The notes beneath the pieces are model-generated. The model was not told where the DNA came from and did not search any database. It saw nothing but the letters and a program-made list of their open reading frames with translations. The position numbers were made by a program, and so were the translations under genes. Below are positions 33,816 through 45,242 of a stretch of DNA of 64,000 bases, piece by piece. Every line of letters begins with the position of its first letter. The stretch's first letter is position 1. Source of the DNA: Dactylis glomerata (Eukaryota; Streptophyta; Magnoliopsida; Poales; Poaceae). The stretch lies in assembly GCA_007115705.1 (NCBI GenBank), contig QXEO01000144.1, positions 574,243-638,242 of the forward strand, written 5' to 3'.

Positions 33816-35326
33816 TGATACGTCCATTTTGCATCACTATTTTGTATCATAATTTACTGTTATTCATTGATATATTTCATATTTAGAGTTGATACTTATG
33901 TTATTTCCTTTGTTTTCACATGTTTGATGATCATTGGAGGATTTGCTGCCGGAGTCAGGATTCTGCTGGAAAAAGGACCATCAAGGGACCATGTTTTGAA
34001 GATCAGGAAAATTCTAGAAAAATACCAGGAAATTATATTTTCCCAGAAGACCCAGGAAGCCAGGAGGAGGAGTCGAGAGGAGCCAGGAGGGGCCCTCACG
34101 CCAGGGTGGCGCGGCCTGACCCCTGGCCGCGCTAGCCCTATGTGAGGCCACCCTATCCCACTTCTGGTCTTGCCCCTTCACGTACTTCATCGTCCCCAAA
34201 AACCTAAGTCAAGGGGGGGCTCAGAGAGAGAGAGACAGCTGCCTCTGCGGGGCGGAAAACACCAGAGAGAGAAAAGCTCTCTGGCAGGGAGAAATCTGCC
34301 AGGGAAATTCCTTCCCGGAGAGGGGAGATCGTCGCCATCGTCATCACCATCGCACCGGACTTCATCGGGATCATCATCATCATCTCCATCACCAGCACCT
34401 TGATCTCCACCATCACCACGCCATCCCGCTGTAACATCTTGAGTTGGATCTTGTTATATTCATAGGGGAAACTTTCCCGGTGTTGATTACTCTTGTAGTT
34501 GATGCTATTGAGTGGAACCGTTGAATTAAGGTTTATGTCCAGATTGTTATTTACCATTATTTCACCTCTGATCATGATCCATATGATGTCTTGTGAGTAG
34601 TTCGTTTAGTTCTTGAGGACATGGGAGAAGTCAAGATGTTAGTAGTGAATTATTGTTGAGAAATATTTAATGGTTTGATATTGTTGTGGTGCTATTTCAC
34701 TAGTGGTGTCATGTGAACGTCGACTACATGATACTTCACCATTTATGGGCCTAGTGAGATGCATTGTGTATTTGGTTACCAATTGTGGGGTTGCTGGAGT
34801 GACAGAAACCTAAACCTCCGTTGGGAAACCATTGCACCAGGGAGCGTAGGATCTTAGAGTTTAAGGCTGTGGTTAGATTTATCTTAATTACTTTCTTGTA
34901 TTTGCGGATGCTTGCAGGAGGGTATAATCACAAGTGTGTATTTATCCTAGTAAGGGTAGTGCGCTAGCACAGGTTCACCCCCATAACACCTATCAAACCA
35001 ATAAAGACTATTGGCTTTATGAAGTGAAAGCTCTTGACAGAAACTCCTGTGTGTCCTCGAGAACGTTTGGTTATTATAAGTTATACAACCGGCTTGTCCT
35101 TTGCTGAAGAAAGGATTGGGCCACTTGCTGCAATTGTTACTACTGTCTTTTATTTACTCGCACTTTATTTACTCATATTACCAAATACCCCTGAAAACCT
35201 GTTTGCTAGTATTTATAGTGAATCCTTGATCAAAACCACTCATCAACACCTTCTGCTCCTCGTTGGGTTCGACACTCTTATTTATCGAAAGTACTACGAT
35301 ACACCCCCTATACTTGTGGGTCATCA
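33816..35326 (+). repeat. 3' LTR of B (complete, 1,511 bp)
   Basis: TGATACGTCCATTTTGC ... GTGGGTCATCA. It contains the GC-rich hairpin at 34,095-34,146 and a stretch of CATCATCATCATC-like triplets near 34,370. The last 277 bp match the 5' LTR remnant. Confidence 0.93.
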
Positions 35327-35805
35327 CCCAACTATAATTTGTTTACCCAGCATGTATTATTTTATCTTATGGAGAGACACCACTAGTGAACTGTGGACCC
35401 CGGTGCTATTTCCTTTATATTGCTATCACCTGTTTACTTTACTCGCACTGTTTACTTTACTCGCATACTATTACTATTTTCCACTCGATACGCTCATTCC
35501 TTTGTTTACAGCAAACCGGTGAGATTGACAACCTCATCGTAAGTTGGGAGCAAAGTATTTGGTTGTGTTGTGTGCAGGTTCAACGTTGCCGCTCACAAAG
35601 CAAAGCTCGGACGAGGCGCCCTATAAATTGTCCGGAGCTGTTGCAAGCTAGCGGGCATCACCTTCAGTCGTATTAGCTCCTTCCTCTCCTGATCGACATA
35701 CCTTGGTTTCTTAACTGAGTGAAAACCTTGCTGCTATATTCATCATACCTTCCTCTGGGGGTTCCCAACTGGACGGTGAAAAGCTATCAACACCGTACTG
35801 CATCA
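35327..35805 (+). repeat. LTR fragment E (H-family related, plus strand)
   Basis: Matches the 3' third of H's LTR from GCCCAACTGTAATTT to its end. It ends ACCGTACTGCATCA at 35,805. Element B is inserted at its left edge. The right flank ACGCT (35,806-35,810) is its probable target duplication inside element D, because C has uninterrupted sequence at that point. It has no primer site after it, so it is the right-hand LTR of an element or a solo LTR. Confidence 0.8.
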
Positions 35806-36621
35806 ACGCTCCAAGAAAAACGCATAATGCGTGAAGCAATAAAAATATAGTGTGTTGAAAGGTGACCTGATTTTTGCCGATGAAGAAGGGATGCCTCGGG
35901 GGCATCCCCAAGCTTTGACGCTTGTACCTCTTGGATATTTCTTGGGGTGCGTGATCATCCCCAAGCTTGAGCTTTTGTCCATTCTTCAACTCATCTCATC
36001 ATTCTCCAATCCCTACACTTGAAAACTTCCTTCATACAAAACTAAACACAATTCTATTAGCAACATTAGTATAAGCATAACAATGAATCAACCCCATTTT
36101 GCTTCACATTTCAACTCAAAACACCACATATAAAGCATATACTACTGTAGCAACTTCCCCAAAATTTCCGTGATCAAAAGGACTCAAAAAGAAAGCGATA
36201 AAGAGGCAAACACAAATAGTGGCAGAAATCTGTCAAAACAGAACAGCTGACAAAGGTCGAATTTTTAGAGGGTTTTCTGTTGCTCAAATCAAAAAGTGTA
36301 TAACTAATGAAACTTTGGATATAACCTGGGGCATATGCACAAGACATCGCAGGTCAAAAAGATATTCTGAGAATTTTCACGAATTTTTACGGTGCAGCAC
36401 CAAAATCTGTTTCAGGACAGCAACATCCCCAAATCTTACCTCACTCAAATTAGAGGCTTCTCTTGGCACAACAACGAAATAAAAAGGATAAGGAGCGGTT
36501 ATTACAGTAGTAATAACTTCCAAGACTCAAATAAAAGAAAAGGAACTGAAAGTAAAACAATGGGTTATCTCCCAAGAGTGCTTTTCTTTAACGCCTTTGA
36601 GCTAGGCGCAGAAAGTGCGAA

Positions 36622-37215
36622 TCAAGTATTTTCGAAAGAGGCATTAAGATCCATTGCAGAAGTCTTTTCAACAAGACATTGTATTGCATCCACATAAGTT
36701 TTTGAAGATCCCTTGTGATCACACTTTGGTTCATTCAATTCACTAAAAAGATTTTCAGGACAAATCCAATCAAAATTATTTTCAAAAGCCTCATGCAATC
36801 CCAAGAGTTTGCTAGGTATTGGTACTTGGGTTTCTTCTTTGGTTGTACCAACAACTTTGAAAGGTGAACCAAGCATATTAAAACGCTTAAAAACTTTCCT
36901 AGTTTCAATGGCAACATCTCTAAATTCTCTACGCAAAGTCTCCAAGATAAAATCTTTCTTTTCGGAGTCTTCAATATCATGAAGCTTAAGAAACATGTGT
37001 TGCATAAAAGGATTAAGGCTAGCAAACCTAGCTTCTAACATGTGAACTAAATAAGCAGAAGCAACTTCATAACTAGGAGCAAGCTCAGCCAAAGATTTTT
37101 CCTCAACATCTTTATGCATACTAATATGATTAAAGAACTCCTCGATGTTACTTTTCCCAATAATAGAACCACTACCTACTGAGAGGTCCTCCAAAACGTA
37201 CTTAGAGAACAACAT
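36622..37215 (-). CDS. 197-aa conserved ORF of the non-autonomous family (copy in D)
   Basis: Intact frame of the same length as the copies in C and H, starting MLFSKYVLEDLSVGSGSIIG and ending in NASFENT. It differs from them at scattered residues (for example VGTTKEETQVPIPSKLLGLH) but keeps length, the helical core EEFFNHISMH and the FDWICPENLF block. A third diverged but open copy suggests the ORF was maintained while the family amplified. Function unknown. Confidence 0.75.
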   Translation of the reverse strand: MLFSKYVLEDLSVGSGSIIGKSNIEEFFNHISMHKDVEEKSLAELAPSYEVASAYLVHMLEARFASLNPFMQHMFLKLHDIEDSEKKDFILETLRREFRDVAIETRKVFKRFNMLGSPFKVVGTTKEETQVPIPSKLLGLHEAFENNFDWICPENLFSELNEPKCDHKGSSKTYVDAIQCLVEKTSAMDLNASFENT

Positions 37216-37365
37216 AATGAACTAAAAGTAAAGAAATAACAACTATATAGGAAACTATTTTTTTGTGTTTTTGATAAAATGATGCAAGCAAAAATAAAGT
37301 AAAAGCAAAACTAAAACAAAGTAAAGGATGTGCATGCGAAACTCCCCTTGCAGAAGTCTTCTTCC

Positions 37366-37383
37366 TCCCCGGCAACGATGCTA
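37366..37383 (-). other. Primer-binding site of element D (degenerate)
   Basis: TCCCCGGCAACGATGCTA on the plus strand; three mismatches to the consensus, ten bases from the LTR. Confidence 0.75.
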
Positions 37384-37393
37384 GAAAACGGCT

Positions 37394-39028
37394 TGATGGC
37401 GCCGGTGGATATATAGATCACCGACCAGTTGGGAACCCCAAGCGGAAGGTATGATGAGCACAGCAGCAGTTTTCCCTCAGTAAGAAACCAAGGTTTTATC
37501 GTCCAGTAGGACAAAGCCAAACTCAAGAAGGTTATGCTTGCTAGCTTAGTGATACTCCAACAAGGGCGCTGTTTACGATTCTTGTTAGCGCGTCTTCAAC
37601 TAGTAGCAATGCGAACCTGCACACAACACAACCAAATACTTTGCTCCCAACTTATGATGAGGTTGTCAATCTCACCAGTTTGCTGTAAACAAAGGTATGA
37701 GCGTATCGAGTGGAAAGCAATAGTAGTATGCGAGAAAGTAAACAGTGCAAGTAAAGTAAACAGGTGATAGCAATATAAAGGAAATTGGACCGGGGTCCAC
37801 AGTTCCTAGTGGTGTCTCTCCATAAGATAAATAACAACATGTTGGGTAAACAAATTACAGTGGGGCAATTGATAGAATAAAGATAACGTGCATATGTCGC
37901 TAGGATCATTATGAGATTTACTCTGGGCAGTACAACAAGATACATAGACAGCCATCCAACTGCATCTATGACTAATAATCCACCCACGGGGAATCATCCG
38001 AGGACCCCGTGAATATTAAGTTGCGAACAACAGATAACTGCATTAAGCAAAGTGTGTAATGTAAACAAAGCATATGCCCTTGGACATAAGAATGTTGTTT
38101 TCTCCCTAGTGGCAACAGCACATCTACAATCTTAGAGGTTTATGTCACTCCCCCAGATGAAATAGAGGCATGAACCCAACTATCGAGCATAAATACCCCC
38201 TCTTGGAGTCACTAGTATCTACTTGGCCAAGATAGCTACTAACAACGGAGAGCATGCAAGATCATAAACAACATAGAGATAACATAAGATAATAATCAGC
38301 ACATCAACTCAACATAACACCAATATTCATCGGATCCCAACAAACACAACATGTAGAATTACATAACGGTGATCTCGATCATGTAAGGCAGCTCACGAGA
38401 TCTAAACATGAAGGACATGGTGGAGAAGGCAACTATCTAGCTACTGCTGTGGACCCATAGTCCAAGGTAGACTACTATCACGCCGGAGGCAAGCATGGTG
38501 ATGAAGAAGACCTCCGGTGGCGATTCCCCTCTCCGGCAGGGTGCCGGGAAGAGCTTCTGGACCCTCCCGATCTCGAGTCGACGATGGCGGCAGATCACGA
38601 TGTGTTTCTAGAAAATTGATTGGGTACTTAGGTTTTTCCCGTCGGGGGGTCTTTATAGGCGAAGGGGCAGCGTCAGAGATGGACCAGGTGGGGCTCACCA
38701 TAGGGCGGCACGACCAGGCCCTGGGCCGCACCCCCTGGTGGTGAGACCACCCTCTGGCTCGGTTCCATCTCCTCTTCGGTCTTCTGTAAGCTTCGTTTAA
38801 TATCTGGATGTTCGGCTTTTGTTTCATCCAATTCCGAGAATATTTCCTATGTAACTTTTCTGAAACACAAAAATAGTAGAAAATAGGGAACTGGCACTGT
38901 GGCATCTTGTTAATAGGTTAGTTCCAGAAAATGCATAAAAATGACACGAAGTGTAACGAAACACTAAGCAAATGGTGTAAAAACAAGCATGAAGCATCAA
39001 AAATTATAGATACGTTTGAGACGTATCA
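37394..39028 (-). repeat. LTR of D shared with F
   Basis: 1,635 bp, plus-strand TGATGGCGCCGG ... GAGACGTATCA. In reverse orientation it is the 5' LTR of D and also the position expected for the 3' LTR of F. TATA (minus) is at 38,651-38,657. Confidence 0.88.
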
Positions 39029-39069
39029 AAGTATTCTTTTTCCCTGGCAACGGCGCCAGAAAATTAGCT
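39029..39069 (-). other. 41-bp remnant between two tandem LTRs
   Basis: Holds only a tRNA-Asp-type primer site (TCCCTGGCAACGGCGCCA at 39,041-39,058, one mismatch). The rest of the interior of F is deleted. Confidence 0.8.
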
Positions 39070-40714
39070 TGATGTGGCACGGTGTTGATGTAAATCACCG
39101 TCCAGTTGGGAACCCCAAGAGGAAGGTATGATGAGCACAGTAGAAAATTTTTCCTCAGTAAGAAACCAAGGTTTGTCAGTCCAGTAGGAAAAAGCCAAAC
39201 TCCAGAAGGTGATGCTTGCTAGCTTAGTGACACTCCAACAAGGGCACCGTTAACGATACTTGTTAGCGCATCTTCAACTAGTAGCAATGCGGAACCTGCA
39301 CACAACACAACCAAGAACTTTGCTCCCAACTTACGATGAGGTTGTCAATCTCACCGGTTTGCTTGTAAACAAAGGTATGAGCGTATCGAGTGGAAAACAG
39401 TAGTAGTATGCGAGAAAGTAAATAGTGTGAGTAATAGTAAAATGGTGTAACAATGTAAAAGAAATTGGACCGGGGTCCACAGTTCACTAGTGGTGTCTCT
39501 CCATAAGATAAATAACAACATGCTGGGTAAACAAATTACAGTTGGGCAATTGATAGAATAAAGATAACGTGCATATGTCATGAGGATCACTATGAGATTT
39601 ACTCAGGGCATTACAACAAAATACATAGACCACCATCTAACTACATCTATAACTAATAATCCACTCGCGGGGAATCATCCGAGGACCCCGAAAGTATTAA
39701 GTTGCGAACAACAGATAACTGCATTAACAAAAGTGTGTAATGTAAACAAAACGAATGTCCTTGGACACAAGAATGTTGTTTTCTCCCTAGTGGCAATAGC
39801 ACATCTACAACCTTAGAGGTTTCTGTCACTCCCCCAGATTAAATAGAGGCATTAACCCAACTATCGAGCATAAATACCCCCTCTTGGAGTCACTAGTATC
39901 TACTTGGCCAAGATAGCTACTAACAACAGAGAGCATGCAAGATCATAAACAACATAGAGATAACATAAGATAATATTCAGCACATCAACTTAACATAGCA
40001 CCAATATTCATCGGATCCCAACAAACACAATATGTAGAATTACACAAAGATGATCTCGATCATGTAAGGCAGCTCACGAGATTTAAACATGAAGCACATG
40101 GTGGAGAAGACAACCATCTAGCTACTGCTATGGACACATAGTCCAAGGTAGACTACTCACTCATCACGCCGGAGGCAATCATGGCGATGAAGAAGACCTC
40201 CGGTGGCGATTCCCCTCTCTGGCAGGGTGCCGGGAAGAGCTTCTGGACCCTCCCGATCTCAGGTCGACGACGACGGAGGATCGCGATGTGTTTCTAGAAA
40301 ATTAATCGGGTACTTAGGTTTTTCCTGTCGGGGGGTCTTTGTAGGCGAAGGGGCAGCGTCAGAGGTGGACCAGGGCGGTATCACACATAGGAGGCGCGGC
40401 CAGGGGCTGGGCCTCACCGCCCTGCTGTGTGGCCGGCCCGTGGCCCCCCTCCATCTCCTCTTCGGACTTCTGGAAGCTTCGTTAAATAATAGGAGGTTCG
40501 GCTTTTGTTTCGTCCAATTCCGAGAATATTTCCTGTGTAACTTTTCTGAAACACAAAAACATCAGAAAATAGGGAACTGGCACTGTGGCATCTTGTTAAT
40601 AGGTTAGTTCCAGAAAATGCATAAAAATGCGACAAAATGTAACAAAACACTAAGCAAATGGTGTAAGAACAAGCATGGAGCATCAAAAATTATAGATACG
40701 TTTGAGACGTATCA
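39070..40714 (-). repeat. 5' LTR of element F
   Basis: 1,645 bp, plus-strand TGATGTGGCACGG ... GAGACGTATCA, in tandem with the LTR of D. The TATA position is mutated (CTTTGTAG at 40,337-40,344 instead of CTTTATAG). The right flank CCCTG (40,715-40,719) matches the uninterrupted site in G's 3' LTR (GAGGCCCTGCTG), so F entered G's 5' LTR there. Confidence 0.88.
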
Positions 40715-41177
40715 CCCTGCTGTAAACAGGCTTATAGGACAGAAGATGTCATGCAAGTTTCTCATTGCGAGTAGGTATGACTATTTACGGAACACATGCC
40801 TATGGTTGTTTAGTACTAGGATGCTTTATCATTATTTATCTACAATTGCCCGTGTCTCACTGATTTCAGGAATTATCTTATCCATGCAACGCCCGAACAT
40901 CTATCCTTATGCCTACAGTATTTAATCCTACTGTTTACTATTGCTACTATTACTGTCTTTACTTTATTATTATTGCTATTATTTTACTACTGTCACCACT
41001 ATAAACTGTTGCTACTGATAAACCGTTGTGAGCAAGTCTGTTTTCAAGTGCAGCTGAATTGAGAACTCATCTGTTAAGGCTTATAAATATCCTTTGGCCC
41101 CCCTTGTGCCGAATCAATAAATTTGGGTTTTACTTCCCTCAAAGACTGTTGCGATCCCCTATACTTGTGGGTCATCA
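40715..41177 (+). repeat. 5' LTR of G, last 463 bp
   Basis: Matches 55,699-56,163. Ends ACTTGTGGGTCATCA. The left part is not in the window because D/F inserted here. Confidence 0.9.
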
Positions 41178-41188
41178 AGATTATTTTC

Positions 41189-41206
41189 TAGCGCCATTGC
41201 CGGGGA
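41189..41206 (+). other. Primer-binding site of G
   Basis: TAGCGCCATTGCCGGGGA, two mismatches to the tRNA-Asp-type site, 11 bases after the LTR. Confidence 0.8.
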
Positions 41207-41265
41207 GCATAGCTTTATTTGTAAGTTCACTTGGGATTCATATTGTTCACTGCAATCCATTCATC

Positions 41266-42820
41266 ATGGGTAAACCTCGTGATAGAAAAGTTCCTATATT
41301 GCCATCCACTACAAGAAGAGGTACGACTCTGAACACCTCTGTTGCTCTTGATTCGCCATCTGTTATGAGTAAGTTGCTTACACCACTACATGCACATGCT
41401 ACTTCTTCTACTGAGTTTGAAAATGCTACTGATAGTTTTGATGATGCTTCTACTGTGCTTGATGAGTGGTTCATTAGGTTCCTTTTTAGATGCTACAATT
41501 GCTAGAACTAAGCAAATGGGTAACACCACTGTTACACCTGCCAGTTCACATGAGTCTAGGGAACACCCTAGTGACGATTTTGATGATGCTTATATTGAGC
41601 TACATGATGCTTTTATTGATGAATGTCATGCTACTAGTGATGTTGGTGCTATAAGAGATCTTCTTGCAAGACGTGCTGTTAGATACAAGTTATCTCCTGA
41701 TGCTAAGTTTGCTGCTTCTCCCATAAATATTAGTGATAAGGACTATAATTTCTCTTTGGATTTATCTTACATATCTATTGTTGAGAAAGAACCTTTTTGT
41801 GGTACTGAACGTAAGAGTGCTATGGAGCACATGAATGAGCTTTCTTCTTTGAGTAATTTGTTTTCTGATGATACTAAGCTGCGTATGTACTTTGTTGCTA
41901 AGATTTTCCCTTTTTCATTGAAAGGTGCAGCTAAAGCTTGGTTTAATAATTTGTCTCCTGGATCTATTGATAGTCCTATTGCTTTGGTTAACACTTTCTT
42001 TTAGAAAGATTTTCCTGCTAGTGCTCAACATGCCGCTCTGCAGAAAATCTTTGACTTTGAGTAGGTAAAGGGAGAGAAACTACCGGAATCATGGGGAAGG
42101 TTTTGCTCTCTAATTAGAGTACTGCCTGGAGAGCCATTGCCTAAAAATGAACTCCTTGATATATTTTATAATGGACTAACTGTTGAATCTAAGACACACT
42201 TGGATAGTTGTGCTGGTGGTGTTTTTAGGAAAAAGACTCCAGCTGAAGCTGAAGACTTAATGGCTAAAATTAGCCGGAATTATGATGATTGGACTATGGC
42301 TGAGCCAACACCAACACCAACACCAGCACCAATGTCAGCACCGACACCAAAAAAGAGAGGGATGATTGAATTAAATGATGAAGTGGTGAGAGAAGCCAAG
42401 AAATCTCTTAAGGAGAAGGGTATTAAATCCGAAGACGTGAAGAACCTACCACCTATAGAAGAACTATGTAAGCCAATCCCTCGCTCATCTACTATTGAGG
42501 TACACTCTCTCCAACGCTTTGATAATAGAGATATTCCTTACTCTAAACCTCTTGATCAATGCTTAGATGAGTTTGATAATTTTATTGTTAAGCAAGATAA
42601 TTTTAATAAGAGAGTGCAGAATCATTTGTTGGAAAATTCTAGAGCTATTAACAAGTTGCAGGATATTGTGGAGAGAACCTCCAATGATGTGAAGATGCTT
42701 ATTAAACATTTTCAAATGGTTCAGACTCAAATTCATCAGCTTACCAAGGTGCAAAAAGACTTGCTAGTTAATGCCGGAAGAGAAAAACAAGCATGTGAAA
42801 TACGCACTAGAGGTGGTGCT
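41266..42820 (+). pseudogene. gag: Gag of element G (frameshift and two stops)
   Basis: ATG 41,266 (MGKPRDRKVPILPSTTRRG). The frame shifts near 41,470, after which the second frame carries FAASPINISDKDYNFSLD, FPFSLKGAAKAWFNNL and, after TAG at 42,002 and TAG at 42,062 (both where Gln is expected), WGRFCSLIRVLPGEPLPKNE, LDIFYNGLTVESKTHLD and MAKISRNYDDW. These form the retrotransposon gag domain. A Thr-Pro repeat (EPTPTPTPAPMSAPTP) precedes the C-terminal helical region, where H is inserted at 42,820. No zinc knuckle is visible. Confidence 0.87.
42816..42820. repeat. Left target-site duplication of H (GTGCT)
   Basis: Exact 5-bp repeat of 49,804-49,808. Confidence 0.95.
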
Positions 42821-44458
42821 TGATACGTCTCCGACGTATCCATAATTTTTGATGCTCCATGCTTGTTTTTACACCATTTGTCTAATGTTTCGTTACACTT
42901 CGTGGCACTTTTATGCATTTTCCGGAACTAACCTATTAACAAGTTGCCACAGTGCCAATTCCCTGTTTTCTGCTGTTTTTGTGTTTCAGAAGTAATACAC
43001 AGGAAATATTCTCGGAATTGGACGAAACAAGTTCCTGAAGTCTTATTTTTCCCGGAAGCTTCCAGAGATCCAAAGAGGAGTCGGAGGGGGGCCACGAGGG
43101 CCCCACACACTAGGGCAGCGTGGCCCAGCCCCTGGCCGCGCCCCCTACGTGTGAGGTTGCCTCGGTCCACCTCTGACGATGCCACTTCGCCTATAAAGAC
43201 CCCCCGTCGGGAAAAACCTAAACACCCGATCAATTTTCCAGAAACACATCGCGATCCGCCGCCGTCATCGACCCGAGATCGGGAGGGTCCAGAAGCTCTT
43301 CCCGGCACCCTGCCGGAGAGGGGAATCGCCACCGGAGGTCTTCTTCATCGACATGCTTGCCTCCGGAGCGATGAGCGAGTAGTCTACCTTGGACTATGGA
43401 TCCATAGCAGTAGCTAGATGGTTGTCTCCTCCACCATGTGCTTCATGTTTAGATCTCATGAGCTGCCCTACATGATTGAGATCACCATTATGTAATTCTA
43501 CATGTTTGGTTTGTTGGGATCCGATGAATATTGGTGTTATGATTGAGTTGCTATACTGAAATATATCTTATGTTATCTCTATATTGTTTATGATCTTGCA
43601 TGCTCTCCGTTATTAGTAGCTATCTTGGCCGAGTAGTTGCTAGTGACTCCAAGAGGGGGTATTTATGCTCGATAGTGGGTTCATGCCTCTATTTAACCTG
43701 GGGGAGTGACCGAAACCTCTAAGGTTGTAGATGTGCTGTTGCTACTAGGGAGAAAACAACATTCATATGCTCAAGGGCATATGCTTTGTTTACATTACAC
43801 ACTTTGCTTAATGCAATTATCTGTTGTTCGCAACTTAATACTCATGAGGTGTTCAAACGATATCCCCGTGAGTGGATTATTAGTCATAGATGCAGTTGGA
43901 TGGCGGTCTATGTATTTTGTTGTAATGCCCAGAGTAAATTGCATAGTGATCTTCTTGACATATCACATTTATCTTTATTCTATCAATTGCCCAACTGTAA
44001 TTTGTTTACCCAGCATGTGTTATTTATCTTATGGAGAGACACCACTAGTGAACTGTGGACCCCGGTCCTATTTCCATCATATTGCTATCACCTGTTTACT
44101 TTACTCGTACTGTTTACTTTACTCGCATACTTTCACTGTTTTCCACTCGATACGCTCATAACCTTTGTTTCAAGCAAACCGGTGAGATTGACAACCTCAT
44201 CGTAAGTTGGGAACAAAGTATTTGGTTGTGTTGTGTGCAGGTTCCGCATTGCTACTGGCCAAAGACGAGTCAACAAGTATCGTAAATGGCGCCCTTGTTG
44301 GAGTGCTATTAAGCCAGTCTGCATCACCTTCAGTCGTTTGTCTCTCCTATCCAAGATCGACATACCTTGGTTTCTTAATTGAGGGAAAAGTTTTGCTGCT
44401 ATATTCATCACACCTTCCTCTTGGGGTTCCCAACAGGCTGGCCATCAAACAGCAATCA
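42821..44458 (+). repeat. 5' LTR of H
   Basis: Starts TGATACGTCTCCGACGTATC, with an 8-bp inverted repeat at the very end, and finishes CAAACAGCAATCA. The GC-rich hairpin is at 43,101-43,156 and the TATA box TATAAAG at 43,192-43,198. Reading frames within it are LTR by-products. Confidence 0.95.
43192..43198 (+). promoter_or_regulatory. TATA box of the H 5' LTR
   Basis: TATAAAG inside CGCCTATAAAGACCCCCC, conserved at 48,537-48,543 (3' LTR), 63,439-63,445 (I) and, reversed, in C and D. It gives a U3 of about 370-400 bp. Confidence 0.75.
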
Positions 44459-44469
44459 AGATACTTTTC

Positions 44470-44487
44470 TGGCGCCGTTGCCGGGGA
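44470..44487 (+). other. Primer-binding site of H
   Basis: TGGCGCCGTTGCCGGGGA, a perfect copy, 11 bases after the LTR. Confidence 0.92.
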
Positions 44488-44648
44488 GGAAGTAGAAGAC
44501 TTCTGCGAGGGGAGTTTTTCGCACGCACATCCTTTACTTTGTTATTGTTTTGCTTTACTTTATTTATTTTACCTGCATCGTTTTTTTTATCAAAAACCCA
44601 AAAAAATTAGAATCCTTGGTAGTTGTTATTTCTTTACTTTAGTTTATC

Positions 44649-45242
44649 ATGTTGTTCCCTAAGTACGTTCTGGAGGACCTCTCAGTAGGTAGTGGTTCAA
44701 TTATTGGGAAGGATAACATTGAGGAGTTCTTTAATCACATTAGTTTGCATAAAGAAGTTGAGGAAAAGTCTTTGGTTGAGCTAGCTCCTAGTATTGAAGT
44801 TGCTTCTGCTTATTTAATTCACATGTTGGAAGCTAGGTTTGCTAGTCTTAATCCTTTTATTCAAAACATGTTCCATGAGCTTCATGAAATTGAAGATCCT
44901 AAAAAGAAAGCCTTTATCTTGGAAACTTTGCGCTTAGAATTCAAAGATGTTTCTATTGAATCTAGGAAAGTTCTTAATTGTTTTAATAAACTTGGTTCAC
45001 CTATAAAGGTTATTAGTACAAACGATGATGGAACCGAAATACCTATACCTAGCAAGCTCTTGGGATTGTATGAAGCTTTCGAAAATAATTTTAACTGGAT
45101 CTGTCCTGAGAATCTTTTTAGTGATTTGAGTGAACCAAAGCGTGATCACAAAGGGTCTTCAAAAACTCATGTGGATGAAATACAATGCCTTATTGACAAG
45201 ACCTCTGCAGTTGATCTTAATGCTTCTTCTAAAAATACTTGA
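44649..45242 (+). CDS. 197-aa conserved ORF of the non-autonomous family (copy in H)
   Basis: Starts MLFPKYVLEDLSVGSGSIIG 190 bp after the LTR and ends NASSKNT. It is helical and acidic with no recognised motif. Blocks shared with C and D are EEFFNHIS, MLEARFASLNPF, AFILETLR, PIPSKLLGL and KRDHKGSSKT. The stop is followed by a conserved tail (GCCTAGCTCAAAGGCGTTAA) present in all three copies. The position suggests a gag-like role in packaging, but no sequence match supports this. Confidence 0.78.
   Translation: MLFPKYVLEDLSVGSGSIIGKDNIEEFFNHISLHKEVEEKSLVELAPSIEVASAYLIHMLEARFASLNPFIQNMFHELHEIEDPKKKAFILETLRLEFKDVSIESRKVLNCFNKLGSPIKVISTNDDGTEIPIPSKLLGLYEAFENNFNWICPENLFSDLSEPKRDHKGSSKTHVDEIQCLIDKTSAVDLNASSKNT

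Larger units (their letters stand above)
19089..35326 (+). mobile_element. Athila-lineage Gypsy element B (left end missing, interrupted by element C)
   Basis: LTR retrotransposon with gag, protease, reverse transcriptase, RNase H, integrase and a third ORF, in plus orientation. Its 3' LTR is complete (1,511 bp). Only the last 277 bp of the 5' LTR is present, abutting the CACTA terminus. Element C (21,683-28,758) interrupts the reverse transcriptase. It resembles Triticeae Sabrina-like elements, but I cannot confirm the family. It has at least two frameshifts in gag and four in-frame stops. The right flank CCCAA (35,327-35,331) should be its target duplication; the left copy is not in the window. 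Confidence 0.88.
35806..39028 (-). mobile_element. Element D, 5' half of a non-autonomous H-family copy
   Basis: Minus orientation: 5' LTR at 37,394-39,028, primer site, 197-aa ORF and the first part of the interior up to 35,806, where LTR fragment E intervenes. The rest of the interior and the 3' LTR are absent from the window. They are predicted to lie on the other side of the nested stack. Confidence 0.8.

Noticed and set aside
34320..34430. CATCATCATC/CACCATCAC stretch in B's 3' LTR as a functional microsatellite
   Set aside because: Imperfect and within the LTR leader; no sign of independent expansion.
19377..44487. Possible tRNA gene fragments at the TGGCGCCGTTGCCGGGGA sites
   Set aside because: They sit 10-11 bases from LTR ends in every element and are primer-binding sites, not tRNA genes.
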